A stretch of DNA of 64,000 bases from contig NZ_CP060201.1 of NCBI RefSeq assembly GCF_013407925.2, forward strand, positions 4,883,001 to 4,947,000, in the 5' to 3' direction. Source of the stretch: Pseudomonas protegens. GTDB taxonomy: Bacteria > Pseudomonadota > Gammaproteobacteria > Pseudomonadales > Pseudomonadaceae. A program made the translations under genes and the position numbers. The notes beneath the pieces were generated by a model. That model did not search any database and was not told the origin of the DNA. It saw only the letters and a program-made list of their open reading frames with translations. Below are positions 31,057 through 40,330 of the stretch, in pieces (positions within the stretch are counted from its first letter, which is position 1; each line of letters opens with the position of its first letter).

Positions 31057-32316
31057 ATGAACCGTCTTTCCCTGCCATTGAGCAGTTGGCTGAACGCGCC
31101 CGCTCACCATTCCTGGCTCGCCGCCGAAGGCCTGCGCCTGCTGGATTTCGCCAAGGCTTCACGACTCCCCCAGGGCTTCGGCAACCTCGATGCGCGGGGC
31201 GGCCTGCCTACTGGTGCCCAGGCCGAAACCATGAACACCGCGCGCATGACCCACAGCTTCGCCATGGCGCATATCCAGGGCTTGCCGGGTAATGCCGGGC
31301 TGGTGGATCACGGTATCGCCGCGCTCATGGGGCCGTTGCGCGATGCCGAGCACGGCGGCTGGTTCGCCGTGGCCGGGCAGGCGGATGGCAACAGCGCCAA
31401 GGCCGCCTACCTGCACGCCTTTGTCGCCCTGGCCGCCAGCTCTGCGGTGGTGGCCCGGCGGCCGGGTGCCGAGGCGCTGCTTGAGGAGGCGATCCGCATC
31501 ATCGACGGGTATTTCTGGAGCGAGGAGGAGGGCGCCATGGGCGAATCCTTCAACCGCGACTGGAGCGAGCAGGAAGCCTATCGCGGCGCCAACAGCAACA
31601 TGCACGCCACCGAGGCCTTTCTGGCCCTGGCCGATGTCACCCAGGACCCGCGCTGGCTCAACCGCGCCCTGCGCATCGTCGAGCGGGTGATCCATCAGCA
31701 CGCCGCCGCCAACGACTTCATGGTGATCGAGCATTTCGACCCTGACTGGCAGCCCCTGCGCGACTACAACCGGGCCTTTCCCGCCGATGGTTTCCGGCCC
31801 TTCGGCACCACGCCGGGCCACGGTTTCGAGTGGGCGCGCCTGCTGTTGCACCTGGAGGCGTCGCGCGGCCTGGCCGGGATGCTGACCCCGGGCTGGCTGG
31901 CGCTGGATGCGCAACGTCTGTTTGCCAGCAACTGCCGCCACGGCTGGGACGTGGATGGCGCCCCGGGCATTGTCTACACCCTGGACTGGGACAACCGGCC
32001 AGTGGTGCGCCAGCGCCTGCACTGGACCCACGCCGAGGCCAGCGCCGCTGCCAGTGCCTTGCTCAAGCGCACCGGCCAGGAGCAGTACGAGGTCTGGTAC
32101 CGGCGTTTCTGGGAGTTCTGCGAAGCCCATTTCATCGATCGCCAACAGGGCAGTTGGCATCACGAACTGGGTCGCGACAATCGCCCTGCTGCCGAGATCT
32201 GGGGCGGCAAGCCGGACCTCTATCACGCCTGGCAAGCCGTGCTGATTCCGCGCCTGCCGCTGGCGCCGAGCATGGCCTCGGCTTTGGCTCAGGCGTCTGT
32301 TCCGGGCCTTGTGTAA
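31057..32316 (+). CDS. AGE-family sugar epimerase/isomerase (mannose isomerase-like)
   Basis: A 419-residue protein of the N-acylglucosamine 2-epimerase fold (alpha/alpha barrel). It has NTARMTHSFAMAHI near the N-terminus, EAYRGANSNMHATEAFLAL, HPF-like FGTTPGHGFEWARLLLHLE and GSWHHELGRDNRP, with the histidines expected in the active site. Such proteins include YihS and D-mannose isomerase (mannose/fructose interconversion). The genomic setting just before the glucose/hexose ABC transporter suggests that it converts mannose to fructose rather than an N-acetyl sugar. The exact substrate is inferred. Confidence 0.85.
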   Translation: MNRLSLPLSSWLNAPAHHSWLAAEGLRLLDFAKASRLPQGFGNLDARGGLPTGAQAETMNTARMTHSFAMAHIQGLPGNAGLVDHGIAALMGPLRDAEHGGWFAVAGQADGNSAKAAYLHAFVALAASSAVVARRPGAEALLEEAIRIIDGYFWSEEEGAMGESFNRDWSEQEAYRGANSNMHATEAFLALADVTQDPRWLNRALRIVERVIHQHAAANDFMVIEHFDPDWQPLRDYNRAFPADGFRPFGTTPGHGFEWARLLLHLEASRGLAGMLTPGWLALDAQRLFASNCRHGWDVDGAPGIVYTLDWDNRPVVRQRLHWTHAEASAAASALLKRTGQEQYEVWYRRFWEFCEAHFIDRQQGSWHHELGRDNRPAAEIWGGKPDLYHAWQAVLIPRLPLAPSMASALAQASVPGLV

Positions 32317-32323
32317 CCATGTC

Positions 32324-32378
32324 GTGACATTTCACCGTCGCTTCGTTACCCGAACGTTCGACTAGGCTGTTTAGACTC
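32324..32378 (+). promoter_or_regulatory. gtsA promoter region with the shared motif set
   Basis: GTGACATT (32324-32331), TTCGTTACC (32342-32350) and TTAGACTC (32371-32378) occur with starts 18 and 29 bases apart. This spacing is identical to the set before the AGE-isomerase gene, while the bases between differ. This supports a common activator site plus -10 element. Confidence 0.6.
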
Positions 32379-32410
32379 GTGTGCAGCGCAAGCACCAGAC
32401 TTGCATGCAT

Positions 32411-32418
32411 AACAACAA
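32411..32418 (+). promoter_or_regulatory. Crc/Hfq-type A-rich leader site before gtsA
   Basis: AACAACAA, 14 bases before the gtsA start and overlapping the expected ribosome-binding area, fits AANAANAA. Confidence 0.55.
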
Positions 32419-32432
32419 GAAAGGTACTTCAA

Positions 32433-33725
32433 ATGAATGCGATTTCTCGCCTCGCCACTGTCATTTCCCTTGCCTCTCTGTTTCCCCTGAGCGCCCTCGC
32501 CGCCGACTCCAAAGGTTCCGTGGAAGTTGTCCACTGGTGGACCTCGGGTGGTGAAAAAGCCGCTGTCGATGTGCTCAAGGCCCAAGTGGAAAAAGACGGT
32601 TTCACCTGGAAGGACGGTGCCGTGGCCGGCGGTGGCGGCTCCACCGCAATGACCGTGCTGAAAAGCCGCGCCGTGGCCGGCAACCCTCCGGGCGTAGCCC
32701 AGATCAAGGGCCCGGACATCCAGGAATGGGGCAGCACCGGCCTGCTCAGCACCGACACCCTCAAGGACGTGGCCAAGGCGGAAAACTGGGACGGCCTGCT
32801 CTCGTCCAAGGTGGCCAATACCGTCAAGTACGAAGGTGATTACGTAGCGGTGCCGGTGAACATCCACCGGGTCAACTGGCTGTGGATCAACCCTGAAGTG
32901 TTCAAGAAGGCCGGGATCGACAAGGCCCCGACCACCCTCGAAGAGTTCTATGCCGCTGGCGACAAGCTCAAGGCCGCGGGCTTCATCGCCCTGGCCCACG
33001 GTGGCCAGCCGTGGCAGGACAGCACCGTGTTCGAAGACGTGGTGCTCTCGGTCATGGGCCCTGAAGGCTACAAGAAAGCCCTGGTGGACCTGGACCAGAA
33101 AACCCTCGCCGGCGCGGAAATGACCAAGGCCTTCACCGAGCTGAAGAAGATCACCGGCTACATGGACCCCAACCGTGCCGGGCGTGACTGGAACATCGCC
33201 GCCGCCGACGTGATCGGCGGCAAGGCCGGCATGCAGATGATGGGTGACTGGGCCAAGAGCGAGTGGACGGCGGCGAAGAAAATCGCCGGCAAGGACTACC
33301 AGTGCGTGCCGTTCCCGGGTACTGACAAGGCCTTCACCTACAACATCGATTCGCTGGCGGTGTTCAAGCTCAAGGCCGATCGCAAGGGTGACATTGCCGC
33401 CCAGCAGGACCTGGCCAAGGTGGCGTTGGGCAAGGACTTCCAGAAGGTCTTCAGCATCAACAAGGGCTCGATCCCGGTGCGTACCGACATGCTCAATGAC
33501 ATGAGCGCCGAGGGCTTCGACTCCTGTGCCCAGGCTTCGGCCAAGGACTTCCTGGCGGACGAGAAGACCGGCGGCCTGCAGCCGAGCATGGCGCACAACA
33601 TGGCCACTTCCCTGGCGGTGCAGGGCGCGATCTTCGACGTGGTCACCAACTTCATGAACGACAAGGATGCGGACCCGGCCAAGGCCAGTGCGCAACTGGC
33701 CTCGGCGGTCAAAGCCGCGCAGTGA
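32433..33725 (+). CDS. gtsA: Glucose ABC transporter, periplasmic binding protein
   Basis: A 430-residue family 1 extracellular solute-binding protein. The signal peptide [23 protein letters not shown] probably ends after residue 23. The mature protein begins with [21 protein letters not shown], typical of sugar-binding proteins, and carries [20 protein letters not shown]. It captures glucose in the periplasm for GtsBC. An ATG at 32433 sits behind AAAGG; longer upstream frames lack a signal peptide at the start. A REP pair separates it from gtsB, which may let the binding protein be made in excess. Confidence 0.95.
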   Translation: MNAISRLATVISLASLFPLSALAADSKGSVEVVHWWTSGGEKAAVDVLKAQVEKDGFTWKDGAVAGGGGSTAMTVLKSRAVAGNPPGVAQIKGPDIQEWGSTGLLSTDTLKDVAKAENWDGLLSSKVANTVKYEGDYVAVPVNIHRVNWLWINPEVFKKAGIDKAPTTLEEFYAAGDKLKAAGFIALAHGGQPWQDSTVFEDVVLSVMGPEGYKKALVDLDQKTLAGAEMTKAFTELKKITGYMDPNRAGRDWNIAAADVIGGKAGMQMMGDWAKSEWTAAKKIAGKDYQCVPFPGTDKAFTYNIDSLAVFKLKADRKGDIAAQQDLAKVALGKDFQKVFSINKGSIPVRTDMLNDMSAEGFDSCAQASAKDFLADEKTGGLQPSMAHNMATSLAVQGAIFDVVTNFMNDKDADPAKASAQLASAVKAAQ

Positions 33726-33782
33726 CTGCGCACGCCGCAGGCTTGCCTGCGGCGATTTATCTGACGATGCTTCCCCCCTTCT

Positions 33783-33870
33783 GTAGGAGCGAGCTTGCTC
33801 GCGATGACGGCCTGACATTCACCCTGGGTGTCGACGGTTGGATCGCTATCGCGAGCAAGCTCGCTCCTAC
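33783..33870. repeat. REP pair (class 2) between gtsA and gtsB
   Basis: GTAGGAGCGAGCTTGCTCGCGA and its inverted copy TCGCGAGCAAGCTCGCTCCTAC lie about 45 bases apart. The stem sequence (GCGAGCTTGCTCGC) differs from that of the other five REP loci in the window, so this is a separate REP class. It lies inside the gts operon. Confidence 0.88.
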
Positions 33871-33912
33871 GGAGGGCGCGTCGGACTTCATTCCTTCAAC
33901 TGGATTATCCCG

Positions 33913-34821
33913 ATGAGCTCTGTCGCGGTTTTCAGCAAAGCCTCACCCCTGGACGCATTGCAGCGCTGGCTACCCAAGCTGGTGCTGGCGCCGAGCATGG
34001 TGATCGTGCTGGTGGGTTTCTACGGCTACATCATCTGGACGTTCATTCTGTCCTTTACCAATTCCAGCTTCATGCCGAGCTACAAGTGGGTCGGCCTGCA
34101 GCAGTACCTGCGCTTGATGGACAACGACCGCTGGTGGGTGGCGAGCAAGAACCTCGCGGTCTTCGGCGGCATGTTCATCGCCATCAGCCTGGTGCTGGGG
34201 GTATTCCTGGCGGTGCTGCTGGACCAGCGCATCCGCAAGGAAGGCTTCATCCGCACCGTGTACCTGTACCCCATGGCGCTGTCGATGATCGTCACCGGCA
34301 CCGCCTGGAAGTGGCTGCTCAACCCCGGCCTGGGCCTGGACAAGATGCTCCGCGACTGGGGCTGGGAAGGCTTTCGCCTGGACTGGCTGGTGGATCAGGA
34401 CCGGGTGGTCTACTGCCTGGTGATCGCCGCCGTCTGGCAGGCTTCGGGCTTTGTCATGGCGATGTTCCTCGCCGGCCTGCGCGGTGTCGACCAGTCGATC
34501 ATCCGTGCCGCCCAGGTGGACGGTGCGAGCCTGCCGACCATCTACCTGAAGATCGTCCTGCCGAGCCTGCGTCCGGTGTTCTTCAGCGCCTTCATGATCC
34601 TCGCCCACATCGCCATCAAGAGCTTCGACCTGGTGGCGGCGATGACCGCGGGCGGCCCGGGCTACTCCTCCGATCTGCCGGCGATGTTCATGTATTCCTT
34701 CACCTTCAGCCGCGGCCAGATGGGCATCGGTTCCGCCAGCGCGATGCTGATGCTCGGTGCCGTGCTGACCATCCTGGTGCCGTACCTGTACTCCGAACTG
34801 CGGGGCAAGCGCCATGACTAA
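33913..34821 (+). CDS. gtsB: Glucose ABC transporter permease
   Basis: A 302-residue MalF-type permease with six membrane helices and the EAA loop DGASLPTIYLKIVLPSLRP, which docks on the ATPase. ATG 33913 (MSSVAVFSKASPLDALQRWLPK) gives a normal N-terminus; the frame extends into the REP pair upstream, which is not coding. Its end overlaps gtsC by 8 bases, so the two permeases are translationally coupled. Confidence 0.95.
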   Translation: MSSVAVFSKASPLDALQRWLPKLVLAPSMVIVLVGFYGYIIWTFILSFTNSSFMPSYKWVGLQQYLRLMDNDRWWVASKNLAVFGGMFIAISLVLGVFLAVLLDQRIRKEGFIRTVYLYPMALSMIVTGTAWKWLLNPGLGLDKMLRDWGWEGFRLDWLVDQDRVVYCLVIAAVWQASGFVMAMFLAGLRGVDQSIIRAAQVDGASLPTIYLKIVLPSLRPVFFSAFMILAHIAIKSFDLVAAMTAGGPGYSSDLPAMFMYSFTFSRGQMGIGSASAMLMLGAVLTILVPYLYSELRGKRHD

Positions 34822-35659
34822 CTCCCTCGCCAAGCCGACCCTGAATTTCAGCCGGATCGCCATCTACGCCACCTTGCTGCTGGCGGCGGCGGTGTACCTG
34901 ATTCCCCTGGTGGTGATGCTGCTGACCAGCTTCAAGACCCCGGAAGACATCCGCACCGGCAACCTGCTGAGCTGGCCTCAGGTGGTGGACGGCATCGGCT
35001 GGATCAAGGCCTGGGACACCGTGGGCGGCTACTTCTGGAACTCGGTGAAGATCACCGTGCCGGCGGTGCTGATCTCCACCTTCATCGGTGCGATGAACGG
35101 CTACGTGCTGTCGATGTGGCGCTTTCGCGGCTCCCAGCTGTTCTTCGGCCTGCTGCTGTTCGGCTGCTTCCTGCCGTTCCAGACGGTGCTGCTGCCGGCC
35201 TCGTTCACCCTCGGCAAGTTCGGCCTGGCCAACACCACCACCGGCCTGGTGCTGGTGCACGTGGTCTACGGCCTGGCCTTCACCACGCTGTTTTTCCGCA
35301 ACTACTACGTGAGTATCCCCGATGCCCTGGTCAAGGCCGCGCGCCTGGATGGCGCCGGGTTCTTCACCATCTTCGGCAAGATCCTGCTGCCGATGTCGGT
35401 GCCGATCATCATGGTCTGCCTGATCTGGCAGTTCACCCAGATCTGGAACGATTTCCTGTTCGGCGTGGTGTTCGCCAGCGGCGACGCGCAACCGATCACC
35501 GTGGCCCTGAACAACCTGGTCAACACCAGCACCGGGGCCAAGGAATACAACGTTGATATGGCGGCGGCGATGATCGCCGGGCTGCCGACACTGCTGGTCT
35601 ACATCTTCGCCGGCAAGTATTTCCTGCGCGGGCTGACGTCCGGCGCAGTCAAGGGGTAA
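34814..35659 (+). CDS. gtsC: Glucose ABC transporter permease
   Basis: A 281-residue MalG-type permease with six helices and the EAA loop DGAGFFTIFGKILLPMSVPI. It forms the heterodimeric channel with GtsB. The start overlaps gtsB and the stop is followed 3 bases later by gtsD, a tightly packed operon. Confidence 0.95.
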   Translation: MTNSLAKPTLNFSRIAIYATLLLAAAVYLIPLVVMLLTSFKTPEDIRTGNLLSWPQVVDGIGWIKAWDTVGGYFWNSVKITVPAVLISTFIGAMNGYVLSMWRFRGSQLFFGLLLFGCFLPFQTVLLPASFTLGKFGLANTTTGLVLVHVVYGLAFTTLFFRNYYVSIPDALVKAARLDGAGFFTIFGKILLPMSVPIIMVCLIWQFTQIWNDFLFGVVFASGDAQPITVALNNLVNTSTGAKEYNVDMAAAMIAGLPTLLVYIFAGKYFLRGLTSGAVKG

Positions 35660-35662
35660 AGC

Positions 35663-36820
35663 ATGGCCACTCTCGAATTACGCAACGTCAACAAGACCTA
35701 CGGTGCCGGCCTGCCGGACACCCTGAAGAACATCGAGCTGAAGATCGACGACGGTGAGTTCCTGATCCTCGTCGGCCCGTCCGGCTGCGGCAAATCCACC
35801 CTGATGAACTGCATCGCGGGCCTTGAGAACATCAGCGGCGGGGCGATCCTGGTGGACGACGCCGACATCAGCGGCATGAGCCCCAAGGATCGTGACATCG
35901 CCATGGTGTTCCAGTCCTACGCGCTGTACCCGACCATGAGCGTGCGCGACAACATCGCCTTCGGCCTGAAGATCCGCAAGATGCCCAGCGCCGAGATCGA
36001 CGCGGAAGTGGCGCGGGTGGCCAAGCTGTTGCAGATCGAACACCTGCTGACCCGCAAGCCGGGCCAGCTCTCCGGTGGTCAGCAACAGCGGGTGGCCATG
36101 GGCCGGGCCCTGGCGCGGCGGCCGAAGATCTACCTGTTCGACGAACCGCTGTCCAACCTCGACGCCAAGCTGCGGGTCGAGATGCGCACCGAAATGAAAC
36201 TGATGCACCAGCGCCTGAAGACCACCACGGTCTACGTCACCCACGACCAGATCGAAGCCATGACCCTGGGCGACAAGGTGGCGGTGATGAAGGACGGGAT
36301 CATCCAGCAGTTCGGTACGCCGAAGCAGATCTACAACGACCCGGCCAACCTGTTCGTGGCGAGCTTCATCGGTTCGCCGCCGATGAACTTCATTCCCCTG
36401 CGCCTGCAACGCAAGGACGGCCGCCTGCTGGCGCTGCTGGACAGTGGCCAGGCTCGCTGCGAACTGCCCCTGGGGCCGCAGGATGCGGGCCTGGAAGACC
36501 GCGAGGTGATCCTCGGCATCCGTCCGGAGCAGATTGCCCTGGCCGCCACTGAAGCCAATGGCTTGCCGACCCTGCGCGCCGAGGTCCAGGTGGTCGAGCC
36601 CACCGGTCCCGACACCCTGGTGTTCGTCACCCTCAATGGCACCAAGGTCTGCTGCCGTCTGGCTCCGGATCAGGCGCCCGATGCCGGGCAAACCCTGACC
36701 CTGCAGTTCGATCCGGCCCGGGTGCTGCTGTTCGATGCCCAGAGCGGCGAGCGCCTGGGGACGGCCGCAGCGTCGCCGACGCAAACCCTCGGCAACGTTG
36801 CGCAGTTCAAGGGGCGTTGA
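35663..36820 (+). CDS. gtsD: Glucose ABC transporter ATPase (MalK/UgpC type)
   Basis: A 385-residue ATPase: Walker A GPSGCGKST, Q-loop FQSYALYP, signature LSGGQQQRVAMGRAL, Walker B IYLFDEPLSNLD and switch histidine in YVTHDQIEAM. A C-terminal TOBE/MalK regulatory domain (about 240-385) follows. It powers GtsBC and ends the ABC part of the operon; oprB follows after 88 bases. Confidence 0.95.
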   Translation: MATLELRNVNKTYGAGLPDTLKNIELKIDDGEFLILVGPSGCGKSTLMNCIAGLENISGGAILVDDADISGMSPKDRDIAMVFQSYALYPTMSVRDNIAFGLKIRKMPSAEIDAEVARVAKLLQIEHLLTRKPGQLSGGQQQRVAMGRALARRPKIYLFDEPLSNLDAKLRVEMRTEMKLMHQRLKTTTVYVTHDQIEAMTLGDKVAVMKDGIIQQFGTPKQIYNDPANLFVASFIGSPPMNFIPLRLQRKDGRLLALLDSGQARCELPLGPQDAGLEDREVILGIRPEQIALAATEANGLPTLRAEVQVVEPTGPDTLVFVTLNGTKVCCRLAPDQAPDAGQTLTLQFDPARVLLFDAQSGERLGTAAASPTQTLGNVAQFKGR

Positions 36821-36881
36821 ATCCATGGCGGATGGCCTGTCATCCGTCGCACCCGCTGTAAACCACGTTGGATAGATCGTT

Positions 36882-36892
36882 AATAACAATAA
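36882..36892 (+). promoter_or_regulatory. Crc/Hfq-type A-rich leader site before oprB
   Basis: AATAACAATAA contains two overlapping matches to AANAANAA, 16 bases before the oprB start. Confidence 0.5.
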
Positions 36893-36908
36893 AGACGAGG
36901 ATGTAGGG

Positions 36909-38258
36909 ATGAAAAAGCGACACAGCAACACCCGGCTGCTTTGCCAGTTGTCAGCGGCTGCGGCACTGGTCCTGTCGGCCAATGCCATGGCCGACGAGGC
37001 GTTCAGCGTCGACTCCAAGTGGATGACCGGCGACTGGGGCGGTGAGCGCACCAAGCTGATCGAGCAGGGGATCGACATCAAGGCCGACTACGTCGGGGAA
37101 ATGGGCGCCAACCTGCGGGGTGGCTACAACGACGACAAGACCGGGCGCTACAGCGATCAGTTCGGCCTGGGCGTGGCCTTCGATCTGCAGAAACTGCTGG
37201 GCTGGGACAACACCCAGGCCAAGATCCAGCTGACCAACCGCAACGGTCAGAACATCTCCAACGACCGCATCGGCGACCCGCGTGCCGGCACCCTGAGTTC
37301 CTCCCAGGAAGTCTATGGTCGCGGCCACATGGTGCGTCTGACCCAGTTGTGGGTGCAGCACCAGTTCCTCGACGGCAAGCTGGACGTCAAGGCCGGTTAT
37401 TTCGGTGAAGGCGAAGACTTCAACACCTTCCCCTGCGACTTCCAGAACCTGGCGTTCTGCGGCTCCCAGGTGGGCAACTGGGCCACTGGCATCTGGTACA
37501 ACTGGCCGGTCAGCCAGGCGGCGTTGCGCATCAAGTACCACATCACCCCCGAGCTGTATGCGCAGATCGGCGCCTACAACCAGAACCCGTCGCAGCTGGA
37601 ACATGGCAACGGCTTCAAGCTCAGTGGCAGCGGCACCAAGGGCACGGTATTGCCGGTGGAACTGGTCTGGTCGCCCAAGCTCAACAGCCTGCCGGGCGAG
37701 TACCGCGTCGGTTACTACAAGAGCACGGCCGATGCCAATGATGTGCGCAAGGACGTCAACGGTCTGGACGCCGCGGACAGCGGCGACGCCTATCGCGTAC
37801 ACAACAGCAAGCACGGCTACTGGTTCGTCGGGCAGCAGCAGCTCACCACCCACAACGGTGATGCTTCCCGCGGCCTGAACATCGCCGCCAACGCCACCTT
37901 CCACGACAAGGACACCAACGTCGTCGACAACTACCAGTCGTTGATGTTCGTCTACAAGGGCCCGTTCGACGCGCGTCCGAAGGATGACGTGGGCATCGGT
38001 TTTGCGCGGATCCACGTCAACGACGATGTGCGCAAGAACGCCCAGCTGATCAACGAGGACAACGGCATCAGCAACTACGACAACCCGCTGTACATGCCGC
38101 TGCGCGACACCGAATACAACTACGAGATCAACTACGGTTTCCACGTGACCAACTGGCTGACCGTGCGCCCCAACCTGCAATACATCACCCATCCGGGCGG
38201 TGTGGATGAGGTGGATAACGCGTTGGTGGCCGGGCTGAAAATTCAGTCGGTGTTCTAG
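36909..38258 (+). CDS. oprB: Carbohydrate-selective porin OprB
   Basis: A 449-residue outer-membrane porin of the OprB family, giving glucose passage to GtsA. The signal peptide ends near AMA-DEAFS. The mature part contains WMTGDWGGERTKLIEQGIDIKADYVGE, the OprB family hallmark, and the C-terminus VAGLKIQSVF ends in phenylalanine as barrel proteins do. It follows gtsD in the same direction and is closed by a strong terminator. Confidence 0.96.
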   Translation: MKKRHSNTRLLCQLSAAAALVLSANAMADEAFSVDSKWMTGDWGGERTKLIEQGIDIKADYVGEMGANLRGGYNDDKTGRYSDQFGLGVAFDLQKLLGWDNTQAKIQLTNRNGQNISNDRIGDPRAGTLSSSQEVYGRGHMVRLTQLWVQHQFLDGKLDVKAGYFGEGEDFNTFPCDFQNLAFCGSQVGNWATGIWYNWPVSQAALRIKYHITPELYAQIGAYNQNPSQLEHGNGFKLSGSGTKGTVLPVELVWSPKLNSLPGEYRVGYYKSTADANDVRKDVNGLDAADSGDAYRVHNSKHGYWFVGQQQLTTHNGDASRGLNIAANATFHDKDTNVVDNYQSLMFVYKGPFDARPKDDVGIGFARIHVNDDVRKNAQLINEDNGISNYDNPLYMPLRDTEYNYEINYGFHVTNWLTVRPNLQYITHPGGVDEVDNALVAGLKIQSVF

Positions 38259-38296
38259 AGCTGTTGCGATAAGCTCCTCCTCCATGTGCGCATTTT

Positions 38297-38326
38297 GCGG
38301 ATGGCCTGTGCCGTCCGCTTTTTTTT
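38297..38326 (+). terminator. Terminator of the gts-oprB operon
   Basis: GCGGATGGC-CTGT-GCCGTCCGC followed by eight T residues; a 9-bp stem with one G-T pair. Confidence 0.9.
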
Positions 38327-38388
38327 GTGGGGTCGGCGCAGCCCCCTCATGAATATCGAGACAGCAGTGATTTTCAGGACCGCGGCCC

Positions 38389-39243
38389 ATGCATGAGCAT
38401 CCGCTACAACGCTTTTTCAAATCCCTGCGCGAACGCCCGGTGTTCGCCTGGGAGCGCTATCAGATGCGCGATGTGCTGGTGATCGATCACCCGCTGTGCC
38501 AGGCGGTGTTCAGTCGCCAGGGCGCTCAACTGCTGCACTTCCAGCCGGCCGGGCAGAAGCCCTGGTTGTGGTGCGCCTCGAAGTGGCCGCAAGTGGGGGC
38601 GATCCGCGGCGGGGTGCCGGTGTGCTGGCCCTGGTACGGTCGCCATCCCAGCGAAAATGCCTGGCCGTCCCACGGTTGGGCGCGGCTGCTGGACTGGAAA
38701 CTGCTGGACAGCAGCAACGACGAGGACGGTGTGCGCCTGCACTGGCAATTGCAGCTGTGCGACTGGAAGGTCGACCTGCATGCGCACCTGGGCCAGAGCA
38801 TGGACCTGCGCCTGAGCACCGAGCACCAAGACAGTGAACCCTGCCAGTTGAGCCAGGCTTTGCACGCCTACTGGCGTATTGGCGACGTCGGCGAGGTAGC
38901 GCTGTCTGGGCTTGATGGCGCCCAGGGTTACGACCAGTTGAATCGCCAGGTTTGCCAGCAGCAGGGCGAGTTGCGGGTCGAAGGCGGTTGCCAGCGGGTG
39001 TTCCAGCACGAGGGCGAATTGCAGCTCAAGGACCACGCCTGGCAGCGCGAGCTGTGCATCGATACCGGTGACGACGCCGACACCGTGGTCTGGCATCCGG
39101 GCACCCGGCCGCTGCTGGGGGTGAGCTGGAATGAGGTGTCGCGGTTTGTCTGCGTCGAAGCGGCTGTCGGGGGCACCGACAGCCTGTGCTTGGCGCCGGG
39201 GGAGCAGGCGCACCTGAGCTTGCAGGCGCGGGCTGCGGGGTAG
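38389..39243 (+). CDS. D-hexose-6-phosphate mutarotase (aldose 1-epimerase family)
   Basis: A 284-residue galactose-mutarotase-fold protein similar to YeaD/hexose-6-phosphate mutarotase, which speeds alpha/beta interconversion of glucose 6-phosphate. It shows FSRQGAQLLHFQPAGQKPWLW, GGVPVCWPWYG and HGWARLLDW, with the conserved histidine and acidic residues. It is downstream of oprB and convergent with hexR. The role matches the adjacent zwf, which uses the beta anomer. Confidence 0.9.
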   Translation: MHEHPLQRFFKSLRERPVFAWERYQMRDVLVIDHPLCQAVFSRQGAQLLHFQPAGQKPWLWCASKWPQVGAIRGGVPVCWPWYGRHPSENAWPSHGWARLLDWKLLDSSNDEDGVRLHWQLQLCDWKVDLHAHLGQSMDLRLSTEHQDSEPCQLSQALHAYWRIGDVGEVALSGLDGAQGYDQLNRQVCQQQGELRVEGGCQRVFQHEGELQLKDHAWQRELCIDTGDDADTVVWHPGTRPLLGVSWNEVSRFVCVEAAVGGTDSLCLAPGEQAHLSLQARAAG

Positions 39244-39256
39244 GTGCCGGCTGGCC

Positions 39257-40126
39257 TCAGTTGAACTCGTCGCCCACCGGGTAGCGGCTGGCGTTGAGGC
39301 TTTCCTTGATCTTGCGCAGGTGCGGCTGGAAGTCCACGCCACGGCGCAGGGTCATGCCGGTGGCCAGCACGTCGAGCACGGTGAGCTGGATGATCCGCGA
39401 GGTCATCGGCATGTAGATGTCGGTGTCTTCCGGCAGCGGGATATTCAGGCTCAGGGTACTGGCCTTGGCCAGGGGCGAGTTTTCCGCGGTCAGCCCCAGC
39501 ACCGAGGCGCCGTTTTCCCGGGCAATGCGTGCCACTTCCACCAGTTCGCGGGTGCGGCCGGTGTAGGAAATGATCACGAACAACTCGCCGGTGTGGGCCA
39601 CCGAGGCGATCATGCGCTGCATCAGCACGTCGGCGTGGGCGGTGACGGCCAGGTTGAAGCGGAAAAACTTGTGCAGCGCATCCATGGCCACCGGGGCCGA
39701 GGCACCGAGGCCGAAGAAGTGGATCTGCCGGGCTTGAATCAACAGGTCGACGGCCTTGCTGATCAGGTTCGGGTCCAGGGCCTGGCAGGCGCTGTCCAGG
39801 GAAGCGATGGCGCTGCCGAAGATCTTTTGCGTGTAGGCTTCGGGGTTGTCGTCGGCCTCCACCGCGCGGCTGACGTAGGCCGCGCCGCTGGCCAGGCTCT
39901 GGGCCAGTTGCAGCTTGAGTTCCGGGTAGCCGCTGACGCCGAAGGAGCGGCAGAAGCGATTGACCGTCGGCTCGCTGACCGAGGCGGCCTGGGCCAGGGC
40001 GGCGATGCTGAAGCGAGTCGCCTGCTGCGGGTTGAGCAGGATGACTTCGGCGACTTTACGTTCCGCTTTGTTCAGTTCTTCAAGGCGGTTCTGGATCTGC
40101 TCCAGAAGATTTCGCACTCGGTCCAT
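39257..40126 (-). CDS. hexR: RpiR-family repressor HexR
   Basis: A 289-residue regulator. The N-terminal helix-turn-helix is [44 protein letters not shown], and the C-terminal SIS sugar-phosphate domain contains [20 protein letters not shown] and [12 protein letters not shown]. In Pseudomonas HexR represses zwf, edd and gap and is released by KDPG. It is divergent from zwf over a 217-base region that contains a HexR-like site, so it may autoregulate. Confidence 0.95.
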   Translation of the reverse strand: MDRVRNLLEQIQNRLEELNKAERKVAEVILLNPQQATRFSIAALAQAASVSEPTVNRFCRSFGVSGYPELKLQLAQSLASGAAYVSRAVEADDNPEAYTQKIFGSAIASLDSACQALDPNLISKAVDLLIQARQIHFFGLGASAPVAMDALHKFFRFNLAVTAHADVLMQRMIASVAHTGELFVIISYTGRTRELVEVARIARENGASVLGLTAENSPLAKASTLSLNIPLPEDTDIYMPMTSRIIQLTVLDVLATGMTLRRGVDFQPHLRKIKESLNASRYPVGDEFN

Positions 40127-40261
40127 TAAAGTTTCCTAGATCGGCTAGACAGGCGCCGCGGCAGAGCCGCGACAAGCGCCCGCAATGCGAAGTTGAGAGG
40201 AGGCCTATCCTACTGATGGCTCGGAACGACCACCACCTGGAATCTGTATTTTGTAAAAATG

Positions 40262-40278
40262 TTGTGTTTATTACTACA
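40262..40278. promoter_or_regulatory. HexR-like site in the hexR-zwf intergenic region
   Basis: TTGT-GTTTATT-ACTA followed by CA fits TTGT-N7-ACAA with one mismatch in the right half. It is 82 bases before zwf, the expected location of the zwf operator. Confidence 0.6.
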
Positions 40279-40330
40279 TTTTTCCTTGAGTGATGCCTTG
40301 AAAAAAGGTATTTGTAGCTTAACTTGATAA

